Positions 55,053-63,610 of a stretch of 64,000 bases of DNA are shown one piece after another (the first letter of the stretch is position 1; every line of letters begins with the position of its first letter). This DNA comes from Lysobacter sp. Lineage in GTDB: Bacteria; Pseudomonadota; Gammaproteobacteria; Xanthomonadales; Xanthomonadaceae. A program made the position numbers and the translations under genes. The stretch is from NCBI GenBank assembly GCA_008015835.1, contig SSGH01000007.1, positions 1-64,000 of the forward strand, given 5' to 3'. The notes under the pieces are model-generated. The model searched no databases. It had not been told where the DNA came from and was given only the letters and a program-made list of their open reading frames with translations.

Positions 55053-55625
55053 CTACTCGGACGCCTTTTCGGCCTTCGACGCCAACGCCGCCGCGCGCTG
55101 CGCCAGCTTGTCGGGATTCCGTCGATAGATCGAAGGCATTCGCGTCATCTCGACGGTCGCGGCCGCTTCGTTCGGCGACAGTCGATCTAGCGGTTTACCG
55201 TACTCGCGCGCCGCATAACGGCTCAGCCCTTGATCGCGACCGTTGAAAGCGAGCGTCGCGTACAGCCCGTACATCTTGTCCTTCCCGAGATGCAGCGGAA
55301 GCAACAGGCTCCACAGGGCATTGCGCAGATGCCGCTCGCCCGGACTCAACCCGGCGTAAAACCGCACGGTCACGAGCCGCGTCGCGTGCACGGTGGGCGA
55401 CCCCATGCTCGCGTCGATCAGTCGACGGATGGCCTCGGGCGGATTCGCATCGAGAGGATCCGCCTGAGCGAGAATGCGTTCGATCCGCGGCAACTGCGGC
55501 CTGACCGCGACGTAGTCGTAGAAGGCCAATGCGACGACCGAAACTGTCGCCAGGAAAAAGACCGCCACGCTCGCGATGCTGGAGAGCGTTCTGGCTTTGG
55601 CGATGACATCGGCGACTTCTTTCAT
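55053..55625 (-). CDS. Membrane-anchored GT51 transglycosylase-like protein lacking the catalytic Glu region
   Basis: A 190-aa protein with one N-terminal helix (about residues 15-38). Residues 75-175 resemble the second half of the penicillin-binding-protein transglycosylase domain. GSPTVHATRLVTVRFY sits where GGSTITQQLAKNLF occurs. ALWSLLLPLHLGKDKMYGLY matches the KxxILELYLN stretch. GRDQGLSRYAAREYGKPLDR and LSPNEAAATVEM with PSIYRRNP match the region up to APSRYNP. The usual EDxxFxxHxG motif with the catalytic Glu is absent. So it is probably not an active glycosyltransferase; a degenerate or regulatory domain is possible. Confidence 0.6.
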   Translation of the reverse strand: MKEVADVIAKARTLSSIASVAVFFLATVSVVALAFYDYVAVRPQLPRIERILAQADPLDANPPEAIRRLIDASMGSPTVHATRLVTVRFYAGLSPGERHLRNALWSLLLPLHLGKDKMYGLYATLAFNGRDQGLSRYAAREYGKPLDRLSPNEAAATVEMTRMPSIYRRNPDKLAQRAAALASKAEKASE

Positions 55626-55689
55626 TCGGCGTGCCTCAGAATCGAACCGATCGTGCGCTGGCGCGCGCTGTAAGCGCGCAGTGAGTGGC

Positions 55690-55776
55690 GTAGGATGGGT
55701 GGAGCGTAGCGATACCCATCATCACGATACACCAGAAGAAGCGATGGGTTTCGCTTGTGCGGGACCCATCCTACCG
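55690..55776. repeat. GTAGGATGGGT-type repeat, copy 1
   Basis: GTAGGATGGGTGGAGCGTAG with CGATACCCATC, then GCGATGGGTTTCGC and GGGACCCATCCTACC. Two nested inverted repeats of GATGGGT/ACCCATC. Same orientation as copies at 57167-57252 and 57682-57766. It ends 3 bp before the stop of the 55779 gene. Confidence 0.85.
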
Positions 55777-55778
55777 GA

Positions 55779-56258
55779 CTAGCCATCGGCGGGCGGAACC
55801 CAGAACTTAGGTCCTCTGTACCAGACAGCGGTTTCAGGGCGCGCCCTCAGATGAGTATTTCCGCGAAAAATGATGGATTCCAACCGTGCGACGCATCCGA
55901 ATACTTCTGTAGCGCCATCTTCGGATATGTCGTCATCGTAAATGAAGATCGTATCGCCGCTTGAAAACGCCTTGATTTGCTCTCGGTGCAAAGAGTAGTA
56001 ACAGTTATCGCCGGGATCGCCGCTGAGACCGCAGGCATTAAAATCGCACCAGACGATCGGTATATCCGCACTCGGCGGGATGTTGGTGTATTCCATTGTT
56101 GCGCAGTCCACCATATATTCGTCGTTAATCGACCTGTCGGGCCGATTCTCGATCCGGGCCTCAACTGCCGTCAATGCGTTTTGCCAATGGAACCCGCGAC
56201 ACAGCACGTAGCGCCTTGTGTGCGGGCCGCGTCTGGTACTATGCCAGTTCAAAAACAA
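55779..56258 (-). CDS. Unknown Cys-rich protein, AT-richer
   Basis: A 159-aa frame; no family recognised. The credible core starts at the Met at 56114 (MVDCATMEYTNIPPSADIPI). It has WCDFNACGLSGDPGDNCYYS, an acidic IFIYDDDISEDGATE loop and a C-terminus ending RGPKFWVPPADG. The upstream 48 codons may not be translated. Cys spacing suggests disulfides or a metal site. It is divergent from the broken lipoprotein gene and lies between repeats 1 and 2. Confidence 0.5.
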   Translation of the reverse strand: MFLNWHSTRRGPHTRRYVLCRGFHWQNALTAVEARIENRPDRSINDEYMVDCATMEYTNIPPSADIPIVWCDFNACGLSGDPGDNCYYSLHREQIKAFSSGDTIFIYDDDISEDGATEVFGCVARLESIIFRGNTHLRARPETAVWYRGPKFWVPPADG

Positions 56259-56272
56259 ATCATGGAGGAATT

Positions 56273-56855
56273 ATGAGCCGCATTTTTTTATTGCTGTTTT
56301 TTTCCTGTCAGCTTGCAGCGACCACAGTAAAAACACATCAGCAAATGAAAACAGTAGTAATGCGCAGATTGAGACGAGCAAGATTCAGTCAAATGAATCA
56401 TCTGAATTGAGTGAAATTCCTCTGGGCGAAGCTCTTGACTTTATAAAATCAAGATTGTCTAGGCGTGTTGTGGGTAAAGAAATGTGGGTGCCTAGCGATG
56501 TTAGCCTTGCTAAAAATTCTTGGACTTGGAGTGAGAGTACATATCTGACTACAGGTGATGATGGTTTGGATGGAGTTTCGGCCCGACAGTTACGAAAGAA
56601 TTATATTCCGTCAAAACCGCTGAATTGTCGTACCCAGCCAGAGTTGAAGAGGATAAAGTCACAATAGAGTGCAGGCAATCTAAATGCTTTAGCATTGTCC
56701 TTAACGTTCGTGATGGGGAATCTTCAATTTACAGGGCCGGAGAAGCGCGTTCTTTCAACGTTTGGCATTTCCGTTCTTCTGATGAAGCCAATCGAGTTGC
56801 GGTTGCGATCAATCATGCTCTTAGATTGTCGGGAGCGACAGAATCTAAGTTCTGA
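56273..56855 (+). pseudogene. Frameshifted AT-rich lipoprotein gene
   Basis: The ATG at 56273 (with GGAGG upstream) opens MSRIFLLLFF. The lipobox and following residues (FFLSACSDHSKNTSANENSS) are in the next frame; one extra T in the T7 run at about 56298-56304 would join them. The frame then reads to GDDGLDGVSARQ and stops at 56667. A second shift near 56570-56610 would continue into ELYSVKTAELSYPARVEEDK ... VAVAINHALRLSGATESKF, ending at 56855. Both shifts need one added base. It is either a decayed gene or two homopolymer sequencing errors. No family recognised; base composition is very unlike the genome. Confidence 0.65.
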
Positions 56856-57320
56856 TATTGATCAGGGTAATTAAAGTTATGCTTGCCATAAGCTCACTTT
56901 ATTTCATGCAATCATTTGTCTTGATTATTTCATTTTAATTGTGAATGACCTATAGGCAGGTAAGCACGTAGGGAGGGCCGCATCTGGCACATCTAAAAGG
57001 TGCATGACGCTTCGCTCATTCACCCTACGGATGCGCCTTACGGCCTTGCAGACTGTTGTTGAGTTGCTGCTCGCAGCTCTTCCATAACCAGCGACATTTC
57101 TCCAACCAAGCGAATGATTACTCCACGATCCAACGCTGCGGCATCACCTCGAAAAGATGCAGTTGCGTAGGATGGGTGAAGCGTAGCGATACCCATCATC
57201 ACGAAACATAAGAAGAAGCGATGGGTTCCGCTTGCGCGGAACCCATCCTACCGGGCTTGTCCGGCAGCGCCAGTAAGCATCCGTTCCGCATCCTCCTCGC
57301 AACGGCAGCGCTTATCGGCC
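56856..57320. other. 465-bp gap with repeat copy 2
   Basis: It starts very AT-rich (56860-56950), then GC-richer with GCATGACGCTTCGCTCATTC and CACCCTACGG (about 57001-57030), a fragment typical of the CCCTACG repeat type. Repeat copy 2 occupies 57167-57252. No gene is apparent. Confidence 0.5.
57167..57252. repeat. GTAGGATGGGT-type repeat, copy 2
   Basis: GTAGGATGGGTGAAGCGTAG and CGATACCCATCATCACG, then GATGGGTTCCGC and GCGGAACCCATCCTACC. Nearly identical to copies 1 and 3 and in the same orientation. Confidence 0.85.
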
Positions 57321-57602
57321 TCATGTGCGAATGAACTGCACAACGACGGCCGTGACTGTCGCCGAAAAAAGCCAGATGCCGATACGCTTCAGCAACGCGA
57401 CATCGAGCGATTTCGCATCGCTCGGCGCCTGGTTGCGTCGGAAGCCGACGACGAACGCATGCGCGGGCAATGCGACGACCAGCAAGAACGCGGCCATCGC
57501 AGCAAGGCTATCGTTTCCGGACTTCGACCAGAGGATCGGCATCACGATCGCCGCGAAGACGCCGGCGAGGGCTGCCGTGATCGGTGTAGGCGTGATGTTC
57601 AC
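57321..57602 (-). CDS. Small three-helix membrane protein
   Basis: A 93-aa protein from the GTG at 57602, which has AGGAG 9 nt upstream. The long frame upstream of it reads through repeat copy 3 and is not credible. Three hydrophobic segments are seen: ITAALAGVFAAIVMPILW, LAAMAAFLLVVALPAHAFVV and IGIWLFSATVTAVVVQFI. Function is unknown. It lies between repeat copies 2 and 3. Confidence 0.65.
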   Translation of the reverse strand: MNITPTPITAALAGVFAAIVMPILWSKSGNDSLAAMAAFLLVVALPAHAFVVGFRRNQAPSDAKSLDVALLKRIGIWLFSATVTAVVVQFIRT

Positions 57603-57681
57603 GTTGATGCACTCCTGTTCGGTGCGAACGAATGGCCTATGGATCGCGCGCGCCCCATTAAACGCGGTTGGCTCGGTTGTG

Positions 57682-57766
57682 CAGGAGGGGTGAAGCGTAG
57701 CGATACCCATCATCACGATACACCAGAAGAAGCGATGGGTTCCGCTTGTGCGGAACCCATCCTACC
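57682..57766. repeat. GTAGGATGGGT-type repeat, copy 3
   Basis: Starts GCAGGAGGGGTGAAGCGTAG (slightly changed), then CGATACCCATCATCACGATA with CACCAGAAGAAGCGATGGGT, and ends CGGAACCCATCCTACC. The inner part is identical to copy 1 over more than 30 bp. Confidence 0.85.
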
Positions 57767-57797
57767 GGGCTTGTGTGGGGAGTCCATACGCGAATTG

Positions 57798-58094
57798 TTA
57801 GGGCCCAGAACGGTTTGTTGAGTTTTTCCGACGATGCAGTACGAAGAGAAGTCCTACAAACAATGCGATTGGGATTGTTACCAGAGAAGTGCGTAAAAAA
57901 AATGACAACAGCATGTATGAAGGAAAATACCCAAATCGAAATATTTCAAATAGTAGTAATGCGACAGAACCGCTAAAAGCAGAAATTAGTGAAGCAACAG
58001 CAAGGCTACGAATGCGCCAATGTGAAAGGGCAGCACAAGTAGTTGTGGCCGCACAAAGAAAAATTAGACCAGGGACACTTGATGGTTCTGACAT
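57798..58094 (-). CDS. Small AT-rich membrane protein
   Basis: A 98-aa protein with three hydrophobic segments (VPGLIFLCAATTTCAALS; SLAVASLISAFSGSVALLLF; SLVTIPIALFVGLLFVL) and a basic tail (HRRKNSTNRSGP). No family recognised; topology recalls small DUF-type membrane proteins. Composition is AT-richer than the core genes, as for the rest of 55779-58400. Confidence 0.55.
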   Translation of the reverse strand: MSEPSSVPGLIFLCAATTTCAALSHWRIRSLAVASLISAFSGSVALLLFEIFRFGYFPSYMLLSFFLRTSLVTIPIALFVGLLFVLHRRKNSTNRSGP

Positions 58095-58395
58095 GGCCCT
58101 AACTATCGATTAGCCCCCAACTTGGGGCACATCAAGATTGTCTATCCATGCCAGAACTTACGTCAACCGCATTCTTTCCCAAAATAATCAGCAACTTAAT
58201 TTGTTCGACTATCCTCGCGCCATCAAACATCGATAGCGTTATCCGGCCTGTATATCGAATAGTATTAAATCGCATGCGCGACGCAGCGTCATCGCGATTA
58301 GCATTTGCTATCGAATTATTTATCGCTATGGGCAAAATCGTTTTGCGTCTTTAGCCGTGCTTTGAAGTGCGGATAGGCTGGACGTTCGCGGAGAA
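58095..58395. other. Gap before pyk terminator
   Basis: About 300 bp, AT-rich. Overlapping ORFs on both strands (58132-58335 minus, 58148-58354 plus) are each about 67 codons and have no motif or ribosome site; I do not call either. Confidence 0.4.
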
Positions 58396-58420
58396 CGAAA
58401 ACGGCGGGCCTAGGCCCGCC
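58396..58420 (-). terminator. Intrinsic terminator of pyk (repeat-derived)
   Basis: On the minus strand, 11 bp after the pyk stop: stem GGCGGGCC TA GGCCCGCC followed by GTTTTCG. It is at the same time a member of the short repeat family found at 28154-28183 inside valS. Confidence 0.75.
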
Positions 58421-58430
58421 CTACGCTCAC

Positions 58431-59897
58431 TCACAACTCACCGAGGCCTTCGGCGGTGCCGTCGTCGCCGACTTGCAGTAGGCGCAACGTGTTCGTCGCG
58501 CCGTGGGTTTCCATGTGTTCGCCGCTGGTGAAGACGACGCGGTCGCCGGCTTTGAGCAGGTTGGCTTCGACCAGTTTGCGGATGCTGCCGCGGGCGGCTT
58601 GGCGCGGGGTCTCGCCGCGGCTGTCGTAGTCCATCGGAAACACGTCGCGCATCATCGCCATGCGGCGACGCGCGCCGCCGTGGCGGGCGAACGCGAAGAT
58701 CGGGGCGCGGCCGCGGAAACGCGAGAGGAAGCGCGCGGTGCCGCCGGATTCGGTCATCGCCACGATCGCACCGACGCCGATGTGTTCGGTCAGAAACATC
58801 GAGGCCATCGCGATGGCTTGGTCGGCGCGCTCCAGATTGCGCGGCGCGTCTTCGAAATCGGTGTCGTGTTCGAATTGGCGTTCGGCGCCGAGGCAGATGC
58901 GCGCCATCGCTTCCACCGCTTTCACCGGATACGCGCCCGCGGCGCTTTCCTGCGACAGCATCACCGCGTCGGTGCCGTCGATCACGGCGTTGGCCACGTC
59001 CAACACTTCGGCGCGGGTGGGAATCGGGCTGGACACCATCGACTGCAGCATCTGCGTCGCGGTGATCACGATCTTATTGCGTTCCAGCGAGGTGCGGATG
59101 ATTTTCTTCTGCAGGCCCGGCAATTCCGCGTCGCCGATTTCCACGCCCAAATCGCCGCGCGCCACCATCACCACATCGCTGGCGTCGACGATTTCGACCA
59201 GGTTCTCGATCGCTTCGGCGCGTTCGACTTTCGCCACCAACCACGCATCGCTGCCGGCGGCGCGAGCGACGCGGCGCGCTTCGTTCATGTCGGCGGCGTT
59301 GCGGCAGAAACTGACGGCGATGAAATCGGCGCCGAGCTGCGCGGCGATCGCGATCAACTCGCGGTCGCGCTCGGTCAACGCGCCGAGCGACAAGCCGCCG
59401 CCGAGCTTATTGAGGCCTTTGCGATTCGACAGTTCGCTGTCGTTGAGCACGGTGGTGACGATGCGTTCGCCCTCCACCGCCGTCACCTGCAGTTGCACCA
59501 CGCCGTCGTCGAGCAGCAGCGTATCGCCGGGCGCGACATCGCCGGGCAAGCCGAGATAGCTCACACCGACTTGGGTCTCGTCGCCGAGCGGCGCGTCTTC
59601 GCGCGCGAGCAAATCGAAGCGCGCGCCGGCTTTGAGTTTCACTTTATCGTTGGCGAATTTCTCGATGCGGATTTTCGGCCCGGGCAGATCGACCAAGATG
59701 CCGACCTCCGCGCCGACGCGCTCGGCCGCGGCGCGCACCGCATCGGCCCGCGCCAATTGTCCTGACGGGTCGCCGTGCGAGAAATTCAGCCGCACCACAT
59801 CCACGCCCGCGCGCAGCAACGCGTCGAGCACCCCGGGCGCGTCGGTGGCGGGGCCGAGGGTGGCGAGAATTTTGGTGCGGCGGCGTTGGTCGGTCAT
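58431..59897 (-). CDS. pyk: Pyruvate kinase
   Basis: Last step of glycolysis (PEP + ADP to pyruvate + ATP), 488 aa. Motifs are RTKILATLGPATDAPGVL at the start, the PEP and metal site in WLVAKVERAEAIENL and VMVARGDLGVEIG, and ATQMLQSMVSSPIPTRAEV. The C-terminal allosteric domain runs from about residue 350. It is preceded upstream by the HAD phosphatase and pgk on the same strand. Confidence 0.95.
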   Translation of the reverse strand: MTDQRRRTKILATLGPATDAPGVLDALLRAGVDVVRLNFSHGDPSGQLARADAVRAAAERVGAEVGILVDLPGPKIRIEKFANDKVKLKAGARFDLLAREDAPLGDETQVGVSYLGLPGDVAPGDTLLLDDGVVQLQVTAVEGERIVTTVLNDSELSNRKGLNKLGGGLSLGALTERDRELIAIAAQLGADFIAVSFCRNAADMNEARRVARAAGSDAWLVAKVERAEAIENLVEIVDASDVVMVARGDLGVEIGDAELPGLQKKIIRTSLERNKIVITATQMLQSMVSSPIPTRAEVLDVANAVIDGTDAVMLSQESAAGAYPVKAVEAMARICLGAERQFEHDTDFEDAPRNLERADQAIAMASMFLTEHIGVGAIVAMTESGGTARFLSRFRGRAPIFAFARHGGARRRMAMMRDVFPMDYDSRGETPRQAARGSIRKLVEANLLKAGDRVVFTSGEHMETHGATNTLRLLQVGDDGTAEGLGEL

Positions 59898-60015
59898 AGC
59901 GTCGTGGGATTCTGTGCGGATCGCCCAACGCTACCACACCGACCGCATTCTTCCGTGGAAACTTCCGCTGTAACCACACTGTAAACGTACGCAACGGCGC
60001 GGGAATGCGTCGGCG

Positions 60016-60678
60016 CTACCGCAACGAAGCGCCCGCAACGAGGTCGGCGACCACTCGCGTCAGATGCTGCGGCGCAGCGACCACGGCATGCGCGCCGGCC
60101 TCGCGCAGCTCGGTCTCGCCGCCGAACCCCCACAACACGCCGATGCCCGGCATGCGGTGATGCCGTGCGCCTTCGATATCGAGGTGACGGTCGCCGATCA
60201 TCGCGCACTGCGCCGGAGGCAGACCGAATCGCGACAGCGCTTCCTCGATCAACTCGGGCTTGTGGCTGAGGCGGCCATCGAGCGTCGCGCCGATCACATC
60301 CTCGAAGCATTCGCCGAACGGCAGCGACGCGACGATGCGCCGCGCATGCGGTTCGTTCTTGGCGGTGACGACGGCCAAGCGATAGCCGTCGCCGCGCAGC
60401 GCGCGCACCGCGTCGCCGATGCCTGCGTAGACGGTGTGCTCGGCCCAACCTTCGGTGTCGTAGCGTTCGCGATACAGCGCGACCGCGCGTTCGATGTCGT
60501 CCGCCTCCGCGAACAGCGCGCCGAAACTGACGCGCAGCGCAGGGCCGATCCACGCACGCAGCGCGTCATCGGGCAGGCCGGGATGCCCCATCCGCTGCAG
60601 TGCGTACGCGACGCAGCGAGTGATACCGACGGCGGAATCGATCAGGGTGCCGTCGAGGTCGAAGAACAGCGTGCGCAT
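60016..60678 (-). CDS. HAD family hydrolase (phosphoglycolate phosphatase-like)
   Basis: A 220-aa HAD phosphatase: motif I FFDLDGTLIDS, motif II around VVTAKNEPHA, the Lys in SHKPELIEEALSRFG and motif IV MIGDRHLDIEGARHHRM. The helical cap (about residues 18-80) is of the Gph/PGP type. The start at 60678 puts motif I at the N-terminus. Its place between pgk and pyk suggests repair of a glycolytic side product, but that is inference. Confidence 0.88.
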   Translation of the reverse strand: MRTLFFDLDGTLIDSAVGITRCVAYALQRMGHPGLPDDALRAWIGPALRVSFGALFAEADDIERAVALYRERYDTEGWAEHTVYAGIGDAVRALRGDGYRLAVVTAKNEPHARRIVASLPFGECFEDVIGATLDGRLSHKPELIEEALSRFGLPPAQCAMIGDRHLDIEGARHHRMPGIGVLWGFGGETELREAGAHAVVAAPQHLTRVVADLVAGASLR

Positions 60679-60736
60679 CGTGCCGTCGTTGCGGTGCGGG
60701 TCAGAGGGCATCGGTGCGCGTCAGCATCGGTGCGCG

Positions 60737-61927
60737 TCAGCGTCCGCGCGCTTCCAACGCCGCCACCGCCGGCAGCGTTTTGCCTTCGAGGAATTCCAAG
60801 AACGCGCCGCCGCCGGTGGAGATGTACGACACGTCGTCTTCGATGCCGTATTTGTCCACGGCCGCGAGCGTATCGCCGCCGCCGGCGATCGAGAACGCGG
60901 CGCTGTCGGCGATGGCGCGGGCCAGCGTTTCGGTGCCTTTGCCGAAGGCGTCGAATTCGAACACGCCGACCGGGCCGTTCCACACCACGGTGCCGGCGCT
61001 GCGGATCAGCTCGGCGTAGCGCGCGGCGGTCTGCGGGCCGATGTCGAGAATCATGTCGTCCGCCGTCACCGCATCGACGGCTTTGATCGTGGCCGGCGCG
61101 TCGGCGGCGAACGCGGGCGCGACCACCACGTCGCTGGGAATCGGAATCTCGGCGCCGCGCGCTTTGGCGTCGGCCATGATCGCTTTGGCGGTCTCGAGCA
61201 AATCGTTTTCCACCAGCGATTTGCCGACACCGTAGCCCATCGCGGCGACGAAGGTGTTGGCGATGCCGCCGCCGACGATCAGTTGATCGACTTTCGACAC
61301 CAGCGACGACAGCAATTCGAGTTTGGTGCTGACCTTGCTGCCGGCGACGATCGCGAGCAGCGGACGCGCGGGATGCTGCAAGGCCTTCGCGAGCGCATCG
61401 AGTTCGGCCATCAGCAGCGGGCCGCCCGCGGCTTGTTTCGCGAATTTGATCGCGCCGTGCGTGGACGCTTGCGCGCGATGCGCGGTGCCGAACGCGTCCA
61501 TCACGAACACATCGCACAGCGCGGCGTATTTCTGCGACAGCGCGTCGTCGTCCTTGCCCTCGCCGACGTTCATGCGGCAATTCTCCAGCAGCACCAATTC
61601 GCCGGGTTCGATGGCGCGTCCGTCCATGCTCACGCCGTTGCCCCAATCCTTCACCAGCGGCACGTCGCGACCGAGCAGCTCGCTCAAACGCTTCGCCACC
61701 GGCGCGAGCGAATCGGCTTCGCTCCACACGCCTTCCTTCGGCCGGCCCAGATGCGACATCACCATCACCGCCGCGCCTTTTTCCAACGCCAATTTCAGCG
61801 TGGGCAGCGACGCCACGATGCGTTGATCGGAGGTCACGACGCCGTCGGCGACGGGGACGTTGAGGTCTTGGCGAATCAACACGCGCTTACCGGCGAGATC
61901 GAGATCGGACATGCGGACGATGGCCAT
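60737..61927 (-). CDS. pgk: Phosphoglycerate kinase
   Basis: Glycolytic kinase (1,3-bisphosphoglycerate + ADP to 3-phosphoglycerate + ATP), 396 aa. It has the N-terminal [17 protein letters not shown] signature, [12 protein letters not shown] and [12 protein letters not shown], with the nucleotide-binding domain from [16 protein letters not shown]. The C-terminus [21 protein letters not shown] and [14 protein letters not shown] is intact. AGGAG lies 8 nt before the ATG at 61927. Confidence 0.96.
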   Translation of the reverse strand: MAIVRMSDLDLAGKRVLIRQDLNVPVADGVVTSDQRIVASLPTLKLALEKGAAVMVMSHLGRPKEGVWSEADSLAPVAKRLSELLGRDVPLVKDWGNGVSMDGRAIEPGELVLLENCRMNVGEGKDDDALSQKYAALCDVFVMDAFGTAHRAQASTHGAIKFAKQAAGGPLLMAELDALAKALQHPARPLLAIVAGSKVSTKLELLSSLVSKVDQLIVGGGIANTFVAAMGYGVGKSLVENDLLETAKAIMADAKARGAEIPIPSDVVVAPAFAADAPATIKAVDAVTADDMILDIGPQTAARYAELIRSAGTVVWNGPVGVFEFDAFGKGTETLARAIADSAAFSIAGGGDTLAAVDKYGIEDDVSYISTGGGAFLEFLEGKTLPAVAALEARGR

Positions 61928-62042
61928 GGGGGGCTCCTGAGACGAAGACGCGCATTGTCCCAGCCGCATGCGCACGGCGCCAGCGGCGCCGAAAACGATC
62001 GCCCCCGGCCGCAGCGCGCGACCGGGGACGATGGGGTCCGAC

Positions 62043-63515
62043 TTATTCCCCGCCCACCGCGGGCTTTTGCCGGATCAAACTCATCGCGAAGCCGGCGACC
62101 AGCAGCGCGCCGCCGATCAACAAGGCCCACAACAGCCAGCCGCGCCAATTCGGCGGCGTGCTCGGTTCGTCGTACGCGGCCTCGCCGCCCGCGACGCTGC
62201 GCGCGCCCAGCGCGGCGACCGGCGGCTGCCAGTTCGCGCCGAAATGCTTGCGCATCGGCGCGAGCGCTTGCTCCACCGGCAACGGCGTGCGCTTCGCGCC
62301 GCGGCTGCCGGCGGCCAGCGTGTACGGGCCTTTGCCTTGCGCCAGAAACACGAAACGATCCGGCAGATACGTGATGCGCAACCGCGGCGGCGCGTCGAGC
62401 GCGGCGACCGTGCGCAACCGCCACTCGCGCGCGACGGTGGCGGTGCCGAGCGCCATGTCTTCGTTCTCGATCTTCAGATCGCCTTGGCGCAATCGGAACA
62501 CGCTTTGATTGCCGGTCGGCAGCCAGTCCTCGCCGACCAAGGCTTCGACTTCCATGTCCGCGGTGGAGTTTTCGGAAGCGAGCGCGATGCCCACTTGCAC
62601 CGCCGGCAGCAACGCGGGCAAGCGATAGCGATACCAACGCCCGCCGCGCTCCGCCGCTTCTTCGCCGACGAATTCCGCATCCGCCGTGCGCGTGACGAAA
62701 TCCGAATAGGTCGGGTCCGAGGGGTCGTTACGGCGCACTTTGGCCTGCAGCGACGGCAGCGCGTCGCCGTCGAGCTGGCGCAAGCGCAAATACGGCGACG
62801 ACGTCGCGGGGAAATCGATCGTGCGCCGCGTGAGCGTCGCGCCCTGTTGGTTCAGCGACATCACCGCCGCGCTCTCGACCAAGGTCTGCCAATGCTCCAA
62901 ATCGTCGCTGGCGTCCACCGCGAAGCGCGCGCGCAGATCGCGATCGCCCATCGGCCACTGCAATTCCAGACGATCGAACGTGACCGTCGGCGATTCGCGC
63001 CGCAAGCCGCTGACGTCGATCACGTAGTCGATGGCCGACGGCGCGGGCGGCGCGGCATCGGTCGTGCCGTCGGCGTTCGCGGAACCGCCCTGCACATTGG
63101 CTTCGATCACCCGCACTTGGCCGCTGCTGTCGCGCTCCAAACGGACCGACACGTCGCCCGCGGGCTGCGTCGGATCGTGCGGCAGCTCGAAACTGGGCAC
63201 CACCGACCACTGCACCCACTGCATGCGCGACATCGTCTGATTGATGTCGCGCAGCGGCGCCACCGGCACCGAGCGCCCGTCGGCGTTGAACACTTCGAAA
63301 TCGCGCAGTTGCGGGTCGCGCAGCGCGGCGTAGATCTCCGGCGTGAGTTCGAATTGCCAAGCGACGTTGTCGCCTTTCGTCTCCAAGGGCCAACGGTAGG
63401 CGTATTCGTCGCCCGCACCGGCCGCGAGCGCGGCGCCCACCGAGAACGTGGCCAAAAACGCGGCAGCGAACGAAGCGCGTGCGGTTTGCGAAGCGATGCG
63501 TCGAAGGGTCGACAT
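62043..63515 (-). CDS. DUF3999 domain-containing membrane protein
   Basis: A 490-aa protein with a signal peptide ([20 protein letters not shown]), a large periplasmic beta-rich region and one C-terminal membrane helix ([20 protein letters not shown]). Family signatures seen are [20 protein letters not shown] at the mature start and PSFELPHDP in the middle. DUF3999 function is unknown; the genes are commonly paired with DUF2339 genes, as here (95 bp apart, same strand). Confidence 0.85.
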   Translation of the reverse strand: MSTLRRIASQTARASFAAAFLATFSVGAALAAGAGDEYAYRWPLETKGDNVAWQFELTPEIYAALRDPQLRDFEVFNADGRSVPVAPLRDINQTMSRMQWVQWSVVPSFELPHDPTQPAGDVSVRLERDSSGQVRVIEANVQGGSANADGTTDAAPPAPSAIDYVIDVSGLRRESPTVTFDRLELQWPMGDRDLRARFAVDASDDLEHWQTLVESAAVMSLNQQGATLTRRTIDFPATSSPYLRLRQLDGDALPSLQAKVRRNDPSDPTYSDFVTRTADAEFVGEEAAERGGRWYRYRLPALLPAVQVGIALASENSTADMEVEALVGEDWLPTGNQSVFRLRQGDLKIENEDMALGTATVAREWRLRTVAALDAPPRLRITYLPDRFVFLAQGKGPYTLAAGSRGAKRTPLPVEQALAPMRKHFGANWQPPVAALGARSVAGGEAAYDEPSTPPNWRGWLLWALLIGGALLVAGFAMSLIRQKPAVGGE

Positions 63516-63610
63516 CCTGGGCCACTCCGGAAAAGTCGTGCGCGGCGCGGGCCGCGGGGTCTGCGATATGTGCGAGGAATGCGCGCGCGTGCGACGCGAC
63601 GGATCGGCGG

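Noticed and set aside
57603-57716. N-terminal extension of the small membrane protein at 57321-57602
   Set aside because: It reads through repeat copy 3; the GTG at 57602 has a good AGGAG site.
58132-58354. Two overlapping 67-codon ORFs on opposite strands before pyk
   Set aside because: No supporting signal; AT-rich intergenic sequence.
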